Below are positions 42,664 through 50,445 of a stretch of DNA of 64,000 bases, one piece after another. The stretch lies in the NCBI GenBank assembly GCA_951812575.1, contig OX638322.1, positions 4,902,501 through 4,966,500 on the forward strand, given 5' to 3'. Each line of letters opens with the position of its first letter. Positions within the stretch are counted from its first letter, which is position 1. The translations under genes were made by a program, and so were the position numbers. This DNA comes from Candidatus Binatia bacterium (GTDB taxonomy: Bacteria > Desulfobacterota > Binatia > Bin18). The notes beneath the pieces are model-generated. The model did no database searches. It saw only the letters and a program-made list of their open reading frames with translations, and was not told where the DNA came from.

Positions 42664-43065
42664 CTCCCGGTCAGGTCGGGCAGGGCTACCCCCAGTCTCG
42701 TGAAGGCCCCGTTGCGGAGATAGAGGAGAGCGCCCTCCCCTCTTGGGACTCTTCCTCTCTGGGAGCGCAGGCTTCCAGCCTGCCTGGAGGCGGGCAAGAT
42801 GCCCGCGTTCCCAGGACGGCTTCCCGTCACTCAGTGTATAGCGATCTTCTGCGGGGTCTTGCAGAAAATCAAAGGCGGGATTCTGCCCGGCAGCCTGCAG
42901 CCATTCCCTCTCATCCATATCGGCAACGTCAGCCTCTTCCGGGAAGACGATAATGACCCGCACCCGACTTGGGCCGGAGAGCGGAAGCGGAGTGTCCAGA
43001 TGCAACTGATGCTGTTCGTCAATGGTTCCCATCACTTCCAGCGCCTTCGGACTACCTTCCTTCAT
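42649..43065 (-). pseudogene. Antitoxin-like gene whose 3' end runs into a dispersed repeat
   Basis: A 138-codon frame starting at ATG 43065 with 'aaggagcatat' upstream. The first 75 or so residues look genuine: 'MGTIDEQHQLHLDTPLPLSG' (an AbrB/antitoxin-type beta-hairpin), 'RVRVIIVFPEEADVADMDER' and 'NPAFDFLQDPAEDRYTLSDG'. The rest ('WERGHLARLQAGWKPALPER' onward) is translation of the repeat at 42761-42813 and neighbours. No toxin gene follows. It may still produce a fusion-tailed protein, but the toxin partner is lost. Confidence 0.7.
42761..42813. repeat. Dispersed repeat (GGGAGCGCAGGCTTCCAGCC type)
   Basis: 'gggagcgcaggcttccagcc', 'tgcctggaggcgggcaagat' and 'gcccgcgttccca' form a nested hairpin: 'ggcttccagcctgcctgga' internally and 'gcgggca..tgcccgc' next to it. 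This is a well-spread bacterial repeat that reads as 'GWKPALP' or 'WERGHLARLQ' in open frames. Here it has replaced the end of an antitoxin gene. Confidence 0.75.
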
Positions 43066-43137
43066 ATATGCTCCTTGCGGAGAAGGGGGTCATTCCTACC
43101 CTACCAGAGATATGCTGCAAAGAAAGCGGTCTCCCCC

Positions 43138-44271
43138 TCAGCCGCACGCGGCAAAGCGTTCCAAATGGTGATCCGCGTCGCCAAATGTCTGGGCGATCAT
43201 GGTTAGCCGACGAAAGGTGTGACTGACCTTCAATTCCTCGGTCATGCCCATCCCCCCGTGCAACTGGACGGCCTCCTGGCTGATGTGACGGCACGCATCC
43301 GCAATATGGATTTTTGCCGCAGAGATGATCCGGCGGCGCTCGTCGGCATCTGTGCTGTCGGCCTTTACGCAGGCCAGACAGGCCATGGATTTGGCCTGTT
43401 CGTGAACAATCGTCATATCCACCATGCGATGTTGCAGGGCCTGAAACGAACCAATCGGCACCCCGAACTGCTTGCGGGTCTTGAGATATTCAAGCGTGGT
43501 GTCATTCGCAAACTGCATGGCCCCAACCGCCTCGGCGCAGACCAGGGCAGTTGCATAGTCCACTACGGCCTCGATCAGCGACAGGGCCTGTCCTTCCTGG
43601 CCGATCAGCGCCTCAGCCGGAACAACCGTCCCGGCAAAACGCACATCCGCGGCGCGCAAATTATCAATCGTGCGATAGGACGTGAGCGTCACCCCCGGCG
43701 CGCTGCGGTCTACCACGAACAGGCTGATGCCGTCCGCGGTGGTAGTCTGACCTGCGGTGCGGGCCGACACAATGAGTTTATCGGCGCAGGGCGCGTGCAG
43801 GACGACACATTTCTCGCCCTCAAGCGTATAGCCATTCTCAGTCTTCTCCGCCCGACAGGCGACATGCGCCAGATTGTAACGCGCCTCACGTTCGGTTTGG
43901 GCGAACGCCAGCTTGCACTGACCGGTGACGAGAGCCGGTAGCATCTCTTGCCTTTGGGCCTGACTGCCACCCCTGGCAATGAACTGTCCACCCAGACCGA
44001 CGCTCGCGAGGTAGGGCTCGACAATCAGCCCGTCGCCAATCGCTTCCATGACCGGCATCAGGTCTACCGCATTGCCCCCAAAGCCGCCAACCTCGCTCGC
44101 AAAGGGCAGGCCCAGCAGGCCCATTTCGGCAAACGTGGCCCAGACCTGCTCGCTATAGCCCTGGTCGGACTCGATGATCGCCTGGCGAGCGGCAAAGGTA
44201 TATTCTTTGGTCAGAAATTGCCGGATACTCTGCGCCAGCAGTTGTTGTTCTTCGCTGTAGTCAAAATTCAC
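43138..44271 (-). CDS. Acyl-CoA dehydrogenase (smaller partner)
   Basis: A 377-residue flavoprotein starting at GTG 44271 ('gggagcgcagc' ribosome site). The middle domain has a degenerate FAD contact ('CKLAFAQTEREARYNLAHVA' where the classical 'ALTEP.AGSD' occurs). The C-terminal helical domain carries 'TRKQFGVPIGSFQALQHRMV' and 'EAVQLHGGMGMTEELKVSHT'. It is 27 bases downstream of a second acyl-CoA dehydrogenase gene. In steroid and fatty-acid degradation such adjacent pairs form alpha2beta2 enzymes in which one subunit has a degraded active site. Confidence 0.9.
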   Translation of the reverse strand: MNFDYSEEQQLLAQSIRQFLTKEYTFAARQAIIESDQGYSEQVWATFAEMGLLGLPFASEVGGFGGNAVDLMPVMEAIGDGLIVEPYLASVGLGGQFIARGGSQAQRQEMLPALVTGQCKLAFAQTEREARYNLAHVACRAEKTENGYTLEGEKCVVLHAPCADKLIVSARTAGQTTTADGISLFVVDRSAPGVTLTSYRTIDNLRAADVRFAGTVVPAEALIGQEGQALSLIEAVVDYATALVCAEAVGAMQFANDTTLEYLKTRKQFGVPIGSFQALQHRMVDMTIVHEQAKSMACLACVKADSTDADERRRIISAAKIHIADACRHISQEAVQLHGGMGMTEELKVSHTFRRLTMIAQTFGDADHHLERFAACG

Positions 44272-44298
44272 GCTGCGCTCCCCTGTTTCAGACTTGGT

Positions 44299-45477
44299 TT
44301 ACAGACCGAGAGACGCCTTGGAAATGATATTGCGCTGGATCTCGTTGGAGCCCGCATAGATCGAAGTCTTGCGGTAGTTGCAGTAGCGTGGGGCAATACT
44401 GGCCGTGTGTTGGTCAAAGTCCGTGGCGTGCAGCGACCGAAACGGCTGGGCAAACGGCCCGACCGCTTCCAGCATGAGTTCGGTAAGCGCCTGTTGGATT
44501 TCCGTTCCGCGAATCTTGAGCAGGGAGACTTCCGCGCCGGGCGCCCGTCCGCCCCGCATCTGGTCCAGAAAGCGTAGATTGGTTATCTCCAAAGCCATGA
44601 GCTCAACTTCCACCCGGGACAGCCGGTCGCGGAAGCGCGGATCGTCAATGAGCGGTTTGCCGTTTTTGGACTGCTGGGCCGCCAGCTCCTTCAGCCGCAG
44701 CACTTCTCGCTTTGACGCGCCGGTGTTGCCCGTGCCGAGGCGCTCATAGCCCAGGAGATATTTGGCGACCGTCCAGCCATCATTTTCTTCGTGGATGAGG
44801 TTTTCCGCCGGGACGCGCACATCGTCAAAGAACACCTCGTTGACCTCATGGCCGCCATCCATGAGCATCAGTGGTCGGACGCTGATGCCCGGCGTGTTCA
44901 TATCCATCAGCAAAAAGGAAATGCCCTGTTGTCTTTTTGGAAAATCGGTGCTGGTTCGGACCAGACAGAATATCCAGTCGGCGTACTGCGCCCAGGTGGT
45001 CCAAATCTTCTGGCCGTTGACGACATAGCTGTCGCCCTCGCGAGCCGCGCTCGTCTTGAGTGAAGCCAGGTCCGAACCCGAGCCCGGCTCGGAATACCCC
45101 TGGCACCAGAACACGTCGCCGTTATACATGCCGGGCAGAAAGCGCTGTTTCTGCTCCTGCGTGCCAAACTGATGCAGGACAGGCGCACACATGGATACGC
45201 CAAAGGGAATCCGCGGTGGGCAGCCGGCATAGCCGCATTCTTCTTCAAAGATATGCCGCTGCACGATGGTCCAGTTCGTGCCGCCCCACTCTTCCGGCCA
45301 GTCGGGCGCCCCCCAGCCTCGCTCTGCCGTTATTTTTTGCCAACGCAACAGATCTTCTTTGGTCAGCTCTTCATAGTTGACCACTTTGTCGCGTAGTTCG
45401 TCCGGCAGGTTGTCTTTAAGCCAGGCTCGCACTTCATCACGAAAAACCGTTTCTTCGGGAGAATAGTTGAGATCCAT
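44299..45477 (-). CDS. Acyl-CoA dehydrogenase (larger partner)
   Basis: A 392-residue flavoprotein. 'WCQGYSEPGSGSDLASLKTS' is the FAD/substrate loop, 'GQKIWTTWAQYADWIFCLVR' follows, and the end carries 'YRKTSIYAGSNEIQRNIISK', the classical signature. The ribosome site 'gaggagtaccgt' and ATG 45477 are clear. It is the promoter-proximal gene of the pair with 43138-44271. Substrate unknown; a bulky or ring-bearing acyl-CoA is plausible given the pairing. Confidence 0.92.
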   Translation of the reverse strand: MDLNYSPEETVFRDEVRAWLKDNLPDELRDKVVNYEELTKEDLLRWQKITAERGWGAPDWPEEWGGTNWTIVQRHIFEEECGYAGCPPRIPFGVSMCAPVLHQFGTQEQKQRFLPGMYNGDVFWCQGYSEPGSGSDLASLKTSAAREGDSYVVNGQKIWTTWAQYADWIFCLVRTSTDFPKRQQGISFLLMDMNTPGISVRPLMLMDGGHEVNEVFFDDVRVPAENLIHEENDGWTVAKYLLGYERLGTGNTGASKREVLRLKELAAQQSKNGKPLIDDPRFRDRLSRVEVELMALEITNLRFLDQMRGGRAPGAEVSLLKIRGTEIQQALTELMLEAVGPFAQPFRSLHATDFDQHTASIAPRYCNYRKTSIYAGSNEIQRNIISKASLGL

Positions 45478-45642
45478 ACGGTACTCCTCTTCGTCGGTCT
45501 GCCCTATGTATCAGGCTGCTGCGGAAATCCTAGTCCGGGCCCGGTTTCCCGCTGAATCCGCCGGGGGATACAGTCGGGAGCAGGTTTGCTATGCTTTGCC
45601 AACACCGTACTGCTGACCATACCAAGACTGGAGGATTTGGGT

Positions 45643-46509
45643 ATGCCTGCCCGCACCGCCCCACACGCCCACGGACAGCCGATCTTTGGCATGCGGAAGA
45701 CGTTTATCTCCGAAGTCGCACCGCCTCCCGACCTGTCCGGCCCGGCTTGGTGGTTCGGCTTTCACCGCAACCGACTCCTGCTTCAGCAGACTGACGCGAC
45801 GTTTCAGGTGCCCTGCCTGGAACGCTTTGAAGAGTTGGGAGTATCTGCGGGGAATCGGCATTATCTTGGACGGTATGACGGGCGGGCGTGTTATGCCATT
45901 GATGTACTGGACGCCTCGGTGCCCGCTCACCTGGACTTCCAGGACCTCCGCCAGGCACACAGCGGAATTGACGAAGATTTGTTTGTCCTGGGTGGCCGCG
46001 CCGTGCAGATTGTTGAGTGGGACCGCACCCATCAGTACTGCGGGCGGTGCGGCACCCGCAACGAAACCAAACAGGATGAGCGGGCCAAGCGCTGTCCCAA
46101 GTGTCAGCTCTTGAGCTTTCCCCGTTTGTCACCCGCTATTATTGTCATGGTGGAACGCGACGGAAAAATTCTGCTCGCCCGTTCGCCTCATTTCCCGACC
46201 AAGATGTACAGCGTGCTGGCCGGTTTTGTGGAACCCGGCGAGACCATAGAGGAATGTGTCGCCAGAGAAATCAAGGAAGAGGTCGGCATCACGGTCGATA
46301 ATATCCGGTATTTTGCCAGCCAGCCGTGGCCGTTTCCGAATTCGCTTATGCTCGGTTTTACCGCCGAGTATGCAGCGGGCGAGATTGAAGTGGACGGCGT
46401 GGAAATCGCCGAAGCAGCCTGGTTCAGCCCGGATGCCATGCCCGCCATCCCCGGCCGCATCAGCATCTCCCGCCGTTTGATCGATTATTTTCTGGACACG
46501 CACGGGTAG
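45643..46509 (+). CDS. nudC: NADH pyrophosphatase / RNA NAD-decapping Nudix hydrolase
   Basis: A 288-residue NudC-type enzyme that hydrolyses NAD(H) to NMN(H) and AMP and can remove NAD caps from RNA. The zinc ribbon is formed by CxxC in 'YCGRCGTRNETKQ' and CxxC in 'AKRCPKCQLLSF'. The Nudix box is 'GFVEPGETIEECVAREIKEE' followed by 'VGI', and the family hallmark 'SQPWPFPNSLMLGF' follows. ATG 45643 with 'ggaggatttgggt' upstream is chosen; an upstream TTG at 45586 is less likely. It is divergent from the acyl-CoA dehydrogenases. Confidence 0.95.
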   Translation: MPARTAPHAHGQPIFGMRKTFISEVAPPPDLSGPAWWFGFHRNRLLLQQTDATFQVPCLERFEELGVSAGNRHYLGRYDGRACYAIDVLDASVPAHLDFQDLRQAHSGIDEDLFVLGGRAVQIVEWDRTHQYCGRCGTRNETKQDERAKRCPKCQLLSFPRLSPAIIVMVERDGKILLARSPHFPTKMYSVLAGFVEPGETIEECVAREIKEEVGITVDNIRYFASQPWPFPNSLMLGFTAEYAAGEIEVDGVEIAEAAWFSPDAMPAIPGRISISRRLIDYFLDTHG

Positions 46510-46511
46510 GT

Positions 46512-46560
46512 CCCCTACTCCCTCTCCCCTTGAGGGAGAGGGCTGGGGTGAGGGGTCTCT
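46512..46560. repeat. Dispersed palindromic repeat, inverted orientation
   Basis: 'ccctctccccttgagggaga' followed by 'gggctggggtgagggg' is the reverse-complement copy of the unit at 6305-6352. It lies between nudC and the restriction-enzyme relic, and the relic's homology starts about 30 bases after it. Confidence 0.78.
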
Positions 46561-46589
46561 CCCCTACTTCCCTGACGAACCTGCCTTGA

Positions 46590-46916
46590 CCGACAGTCGG
46601 GGGGGAAGTTGAACGCGATTACACAGCAGACGAACGCGCCGCCTTGGGTGACGCTACCGACGTGATCGGTCAGACCACGTTCGATATTTACCTGAACGGT
46701 AACGCCTACTGGCGCAACGTCCCGGCGGCAGTCTGGCGCTACAAGCTGGGCGGCTATCAGGTGCTCAAGAAATGGTTGGCGTACCGGGAACGGGCGGTGC
46801 TGGGGCGGGTGCTGAGGCCGGTGGTGGTGGGGTATTTTGCGGAGGTGGCCCGGCGGATTGGGGCGATAGTGGTGACAACCGATACGCCGGGGGTGTCGGC
46901 TTACACCTCCGGCTAA
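46590..46916 (+). pseudogene. 3' relic of a type ISP restriction-modification gene
   Basis: An open frame without a proper start. It reads 'GEVERDYTADERAALGDATD' and then 'TTFDIYLNGNAYWRNVPAAV', 'WRYKLGGYQVLKKWLAYRER' and 'EVARRIGAIVVTT'. This is the conserved end of the C-terminal target-recognition domain of single-chain type ISP (LlaBIII-like) restriction-modification enzymes. The helicase, nuclease and methylase parts are missing. A stop at 46587 and a repeat just upstream mark the break. Confidence 0.8.
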
Positions 46917-46929
46917 TCCGACCTACGGG

Positions 46930-47006
46930 CTGTCATTCCTGCTTGCGCAGGAATCCAGGTCCCCAGCCTCCCGCCCTCTGGATGCCGGATCACGTCCGGC
47001 ATGACG
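46930..47006. repeat. Dispersed repeat left of the GIY-YIG gene
   Basis: 'tgtcattcctgcttgcgcag' and 'gaatccaggtcc' form one hairpin ('attcctgc..gcaggaat') and 'gatgccggatcacgtccggc' another. The same 'attcctgc..cgcaggaat' hairpin recurs at 47354-47378, 47453-47478 and, half, at 47795-47815. Confidence 0.8.
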
Positions 47007-47058
47007 CAAGCGGACTGGCACGGCTACAACTCAGCGTGAAATGCTCTAGGCGGCGCTC

Positions 47059-47352
47059 ATGATCGAAAAACAGCCGACCGTGTATATCCTGGCAAGCCAC
47101 CGCAATGGCACGCTTTATACCGGCGTCACGAGCAATCTGTCGGCACGAGTCTGGCAGCACAAAAATGACGGGGCTGAGGGGTTTACCAAAAAATACGGCG
47201 TCCACACCTTAGTGTATTATGAAGTACATGAGGATATGCTGTCGGCTATCAAGAGAGAGAAGCAAATCAAGAAGTGGAAACGGGCCTGGAAACTCGCCTT
47301 GATCGAAAAACAGAATCCAACGTGGCGGGATTTGTCGGACGCGCTCGTCTGA
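47059..47352 (+). CDS. Single-domain GIY-YIG endonuclease (UPF0213-like)
   Basis: A 97-residue protein consisting of only the GIY-YIG nuclease fold. 'TVYILASHRNGTLYTGVTSN' holds the motif (degenerate as VYI..LYTG), 'LSARVWQHKNDG' carries the catalytic Arg, and 'YYEVHEDMLSAIKREKQIKK' the Glu and basic helix. Function of these stand-alone nucleases is unsettled. It lies between two copies of the same repeat family (46930-47006 and 47354-47478) in a region of gene relics. Confidence 0.9.
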   Translation: MIEKQPTVYILASHRNGTLYTGVTSNLSARVWQHKNDGAEGFTKKYGVHTLVYYEVHEDMLSAIKREKQIKKWKRAWKLALIEKQNPTWRDLSDALV

Positions 47353-47353
47353 C

Positions 47354-47478
47354 TGGATTCCTGCTTTCGCAGGAATGACGGAAAGCGAATAACTCCGCAG
47401 GTCGGATGAGCGCAGCGTAATCCGGCATCCAGCGGTCAAGGGGCGGAAGCCTGGATTCCTGCCTTCGCAGGAATGACG
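47354..47478. repeat. Compound dispersed repeat right of the GIY-YIG gene
   Basis: Two 'ggattcctg..tcgcaggaatgacgg' hairpins (47354-47380 and 47453-47479) flank 'gcaggtcggatgagcgcagc', which recurs at 47835-47860. It overlaps no gene. Confidence 0.78.
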
Positions 47479-47487
47479 GGAAGCGCC

Positions 47488-47703
47488 TTAACCGGCGAAT
47501 GCCTTGAGCAACAGTGAAACGACGCCGGCAACAATCGCTCCGGTCATCCACTTCACGACCAACAGTTCCCGTTCAAGACGCGTAATGTCGGCCTTGGTCG
47601 CCAGACTTTCTTCTGACATAGCCTGAGCAGCCGCCCGTGCTTTTTCTTCGGGCGCTCCCGCCGCTATCAGTGCGTCATAGAGCTCGGTCACCATCATGCT
47701 CAT
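47488..47703 (-). CDS. Small coiled-coil membrane protein (DUF1640-like)
   Basis: A 71-residue protein with a helical front ('ELYDALIAAGAPEEKARAAA'), a short coiled coil ('ESLATKADITRLERELLVVK') and one C-terminal TM helix ('TGAIVAGVVSLLLKAFAG'). 'TKADI..LE.EL' followed by a TM is the pattern of DUF1640/CCDC90-like small bacterial proteins. A frame continues upstream to 47889 through repeat sequence, so the ATG at 47703 is preferred. Function unknown; in other genomes such ORFs sit near toxin-type genes. Confidence 0.65.
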   Translation of the reverse strand: MSMMVTELYDALIAAGAPEEKARAAAQAMSEESLATKADITRLERELLVVKWMTGAIVAGVVSLLLKAFAG

Positions 47704-47866
47704 GGCGCAACTATAGGACCGTTCCCGGTAATGGGCAAGCAGTCCTGTAGATTGGCTTAGGGCAAGATTCCCGCCCCGTATCCAGTACAGGGTGACGTTC
47801 TTGCGCAGGAATGGCGGAAAGCGAATAGCCCCGTAGGTCGGATGAGCGCAGCGTAATCCGACATCC

Positions 47867-48475
47867 CTACTGTCGCTTGACCGCGACACAGATCAACAAT
47901 TTCTCCTCATCCGTATATTGTGTCACCGTCAGGCCATGCGGCCCGAGGAAGGCATGCGCTTCGTCCTGAGAGGGTAATGACGTGATCGGAAACGGCTCCG
48001 AGCGGACGAGACCTTCAACAAACGCCCGGCCTTCCGGGTGACTGATAACGACTCGCCCTCCCGGTCGCAGCATGCGCAGGATATTGCGTAGCGCCCCAGG
48101 CTTGTCCGCAATATTGCCATACATGCCGTTCATGAAGACTACATCGACGCAGGCGTCGGGCAGGTCCAGGTCCCGGATATCAGCCTGGTGGCGTTCGACT
48201 TCGGGATAACGCTGGGCGACCTGTTCCAGCATCTTGCTCGACAGGTCGCAGGCATAGATATGGCCGGGACGATACTTCCGAATGTCAGGCATGAGTGCCC
48301 CCGTCCCCGTCCCGACATCCAGCACATTTTCTCCGGCCTGAATGTCAGGCGCGGCAACGATGCGTTCCATACGAGCGCAGACATCCTGGGGCAAATCGAC
48401 CAGAAAACGGTCGTACACATTATCAAACGCCTGGCGTTGTTTCGCATTGAATTGGGCAATCTGTTCGTCGTTCAT
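47867..48475 (-). CDS. SAM-dependent methyltransferase (UbiE/COQ5-like)
   Basis: A 202-residue methyltransferase. Motif I 'NVLDVGTGTGALMPDI' is at residues 50-65, then 'ACDLSSKMLEQVAQRYPEVE', 'DVVFMNGMYGNIADKPGALR' and 'MLRPGGRVVISHPEGRAF'. Such proteins methylate small molecules, and the target is unknown. The ATG at 48475 is chosen over the longer open frame. It is 8 bases downstream of the Uma2 gene's stop, on the same strand. Confidence 0.88.
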   Translation of the reverse strand: MNDEQIAQFNAKQRQAFDNVYDRFLVDLPQDVCARMERIVAAPDIQAGENVLDVGTGTGALMPDIRKYRPGHIYACDLSSKMLEQVAQRYPEVERHQADIRDLDLPDACVDVVFMNGMYGNIADKPGALRNILRMLRPGGRVVISHPEGRAFVEGLVRSEPFPITSLPSQDEAHAFLGPHGLTVTQYTDEEKLLICVAVKRQ

Positions 48476-48483
48476 GCGTTTCC

Positions 48484-49056
48484 TTATCCTTCTTGCTCCA
48501 GCCACCAGCGGCCCAGGTCAATCTCAATGGCCGTAAAGGGTTCAGCCCGTATCATGCCACTCCCGCCGTGGGTACTCATTACGACCCAGCGTTGCACTTC
48601 CAAACCGTACACTTCCAAGGTCCGCAGCCCAGGGTCAACCAGCCACAAATGGCTGACCTGCTCTCGGGCATAGATCGGCATTTTGAGCACCCGATCATTC
48701 CTGCCCGTACTAGGCGAAACCACCTCACACACCCAGTCAGGAGCCAGTTCGCTATACGGTACGTCCTCCAGCACGGGCATACGCGCTCTGCGCCACCCGG
48801 CGATATCAGGCACGAGAATATCTGCTCCAAGGTGCAATTCCGGCTCGAAGAGAATCCACCAGCCCCCAGGACCATCAGGACCAGCCGGCCTTCGGGAGAA
48901 GGGACCAAGGTCTTGTGTGACGGAAGAGGCAGCATGGGCGTGGGGAAAGGACGGCCGTGGTGCGGTCGTCAATTCGCCGTCAATGATCTCCGCAACAAAA
49001 CGCTCAGGGACCTGGAGCAGGTCTGCATAGGTGGCTCGTTTTTGCGCCGGGTTCAT
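48484..49056 (-). CDS. Uma2-family (DUF820) putative endonuclease
   Basis: A 190-residue PD-(D/E)xK-fold protein of the Uma2 family. 'ATYADLLQVPERFVAEIIDG' (with the catalytic-type Glu), 'ILFEPELHLGADILVPDIAG' with Asp, 'PDWVCEVVSPSTGRNDRVLK' (E-x-V-S-P-S hallmark) and 'HLWLVDPGLRTLEVYGLE' are all present. Members are abundant in cyanobacteria and filamentous or selenium-using lineages, but their biological role is not settled. ATG at 49056. Confidence 0.92.
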   Translation of the reverse strand: MNPAQKRATYADLLQVPERFVAEIIDGELTTAPRPSFPHAHAASSVTQDLGPFSRRPAGPDGPGGWWILFEPELHLGADILVPDIAGWRRARMPVLEDVPYSELAPDWVCEVVSPSTGRNDRVLKMPIYAREQVSHLWLVDPGLRTLEVYGLEVQRWVVMSTHGGSGMIRAEPFTAIEIDLGRWWLEQEG

Positions 49057-49081
49057 GGCCGGGAGCTTACCACGGGCTTGA

Positions 49082-49357
49082 CAGCCGGGGAAGCAGCACC
49101 TGCTCAAATGGCGTTATCAGTCAGACAAGCGCACGCCCTCCTGGCGCAAATCTATTCGGAACGGACGCCTTGAGATTCAAGCCCTTCTGAAGGACAGTCC
49201 GAGCCTGACAAGCCAGCCGGCCCGGATGTTGGCGAACGCCTATCCCGCGGCCCGGGCGGACGCTGTCGATGAGACCGGGCTCAGCGAGGAGGCGTTTCCA
49301 GCTCAGTGCCCGTTTACCGTCGAGCAGGTTTTGGATGCGGAGTATTGGGGAGAGTGA
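49082..49357 (+). pseudogene. 3' relic of a DUF29-family gene
   Basis: One open frame without a start, after a stop at 49079. It reads 'HLLKWRYQSDKRTPSWRKSI', 'RNGRLEIQALLKDSPSLTSQ', 'ARADAVDETGLSEEAFPAQC' and 'PFTVEQVLDAEYWGE'. This is the C-terminal half of DUF29, a family found in many copies in cyanobacteria and some deltaproteobacteria-like genomes. The N-terminal half (starting 'YE.D...W') is missing, cut off near the divergent Uma2 start. Confidence 0.8.
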
Positions 49358-49368
49358 GGCTTTTCATA

Positions 49369-49412
49369 CACCCCTCACCCCAGCCCTCTCCCTCTAGGGG
49401 AGAAGGAGCAGG
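49369..49412. repeat. Dispersed palindromic repeat
   Basis: 'cacccctcaccccagccctc' with 'tccctctaggggaga', same family as 6305-6352, directly after the DUF29 relic. Confidence 0.78.
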
Positions 49413-49435
49413 AAGGGACGGAGCACGAACCGTCC

Positions 49436-50332
49436 CTACACCGTAGTCCATTTTTCGCGCAGGAATTCCCCGACCCGTTCGATGCCTCTTTTGCCCTCAT
49501 CCAGCATGGGGTGAAAGGCATGCCAGACATGGATCATATCGTCCCAGATTTCGAGGCTACATTCGACACCCGCCGCTTTCGCTTTTTTGTCGAAGGCAAT
49601 GGCGTCATCCAGCAGAATTTCATCCCGACCGACATGGATCAACACCGGTGGCAGACCGCTGAGATCAGCCAGATTGGGCGACGCATAGGGATGCGTGGGA
49701 TCGCTGTCACCCACATAGAAGCCCGCCATGCGTTTAAGACCGTGGACGGTCACCATGGGGTCGGCGGCGGCTCTGGTCTGATACGACTCGTTCGAGCAGG
49801 TCATATCCGACCACGGACTGATCGCCACCGCAGCCGCGGGCATGAGGACGTCATTGTCACGCGCCGCAACCAGGGTCGCCAGGGTCAAGCCGCCCCCGGC
49901 CGAGTCCCCGCCAATGGCCAGATTTTTTGGCGAAAATCCTTGCTCAACCAGCCATTTGAGTGACGCCACGCCGTCGTCCACCGCGGCCGGAAAGGGGTCT
50001 TCGGGTGCCATACGGTAATCAACCAGCAACACCGCGGACTGGGCGCAGCGAGAGATTTCTCCCGCCAGCGAGCGGTGCGTATTGATTGAGCCCACCACAT
50101 AGCCCCCGCCGTGCAGATACAGGATGGCTCGCTCGGCCTGACTGCCGGGCGCCCGGACCCACTCCGCGTCACGATTCGCCACGCTCACCGCTTCCGTCTC
50201 AATATCGTCCGCGGCCGGGAAGGCCAGCTTTTCCATACTTTTACGCATGGCCTCAATCGGCGGCTCAACATCCGCCGGAAGCTGTTTTTCGCGTAAAATC
50301 TGTTTCAGTTTGTCAATGCTCATTCCCGCCAT
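49436..50332 (-). CDS. HSL-family alpha/beta hydrolase esterase
   Basis: A 298-residue esterase of the hormone-sensitive-lipase type. The oxyanion HGGG is in 'AILYLHGGGYVVGS', the nucleophile GDSAGG in 'NLAIGGDSAGGGLTLATLV', the Asp in 'VLIHVGRDEILLDDAIAF' and the His in 'MIHVWHAFHPMLDEGKRGIE'. It would hydrolyse short-chain esters or lactones. ATG at 50332, with an adjoining frame open to 50392. Confidence 0.94.
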   Translation of the reverse strand: MAGMSIDKLKQILREKQLPADVEPPIEAMRKSMEKLAFPAADDIETEAVSVANRDAEWVRAPGSQAERAILYLHGGGYVVGSINTHRSLAGEISRCAQSAVLLVDYRMAPEDPFPAAVDDGVASLKWLVEQGFSPKNLAIGGDSAGGGLTLATLVAARDNDVLMPAAAVAISPWSDMTCSNESYQTRAAADPMVTVHGLKRMAGFYVGDSDPTHPYASPNLADLSGLPPVLIHVGRDEILLDDAIAFDKKAKAAGVECSLEIWDDMIHVWHAFHPMLDEGKRGIERVGEFLREKWTTV

Positions 50333-50445
50333 TGGCTTCCCTCCTTCGCGTGATAATGTAGACACCCTATGCTTCATCGCTACCCTTGTCACTATTGCGC
50401 TCTTGGCTCACCGCAGGGCAAGGACGTAGTCGGAGTGTGAGTGAA

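Noticed and set aside
46920..47490. A CRISPR array around the GIY-YIG gene
   Set aside because: The repeats are hairpin units of differing length and spacing with shared flanks, without regular spacers or cas genes.
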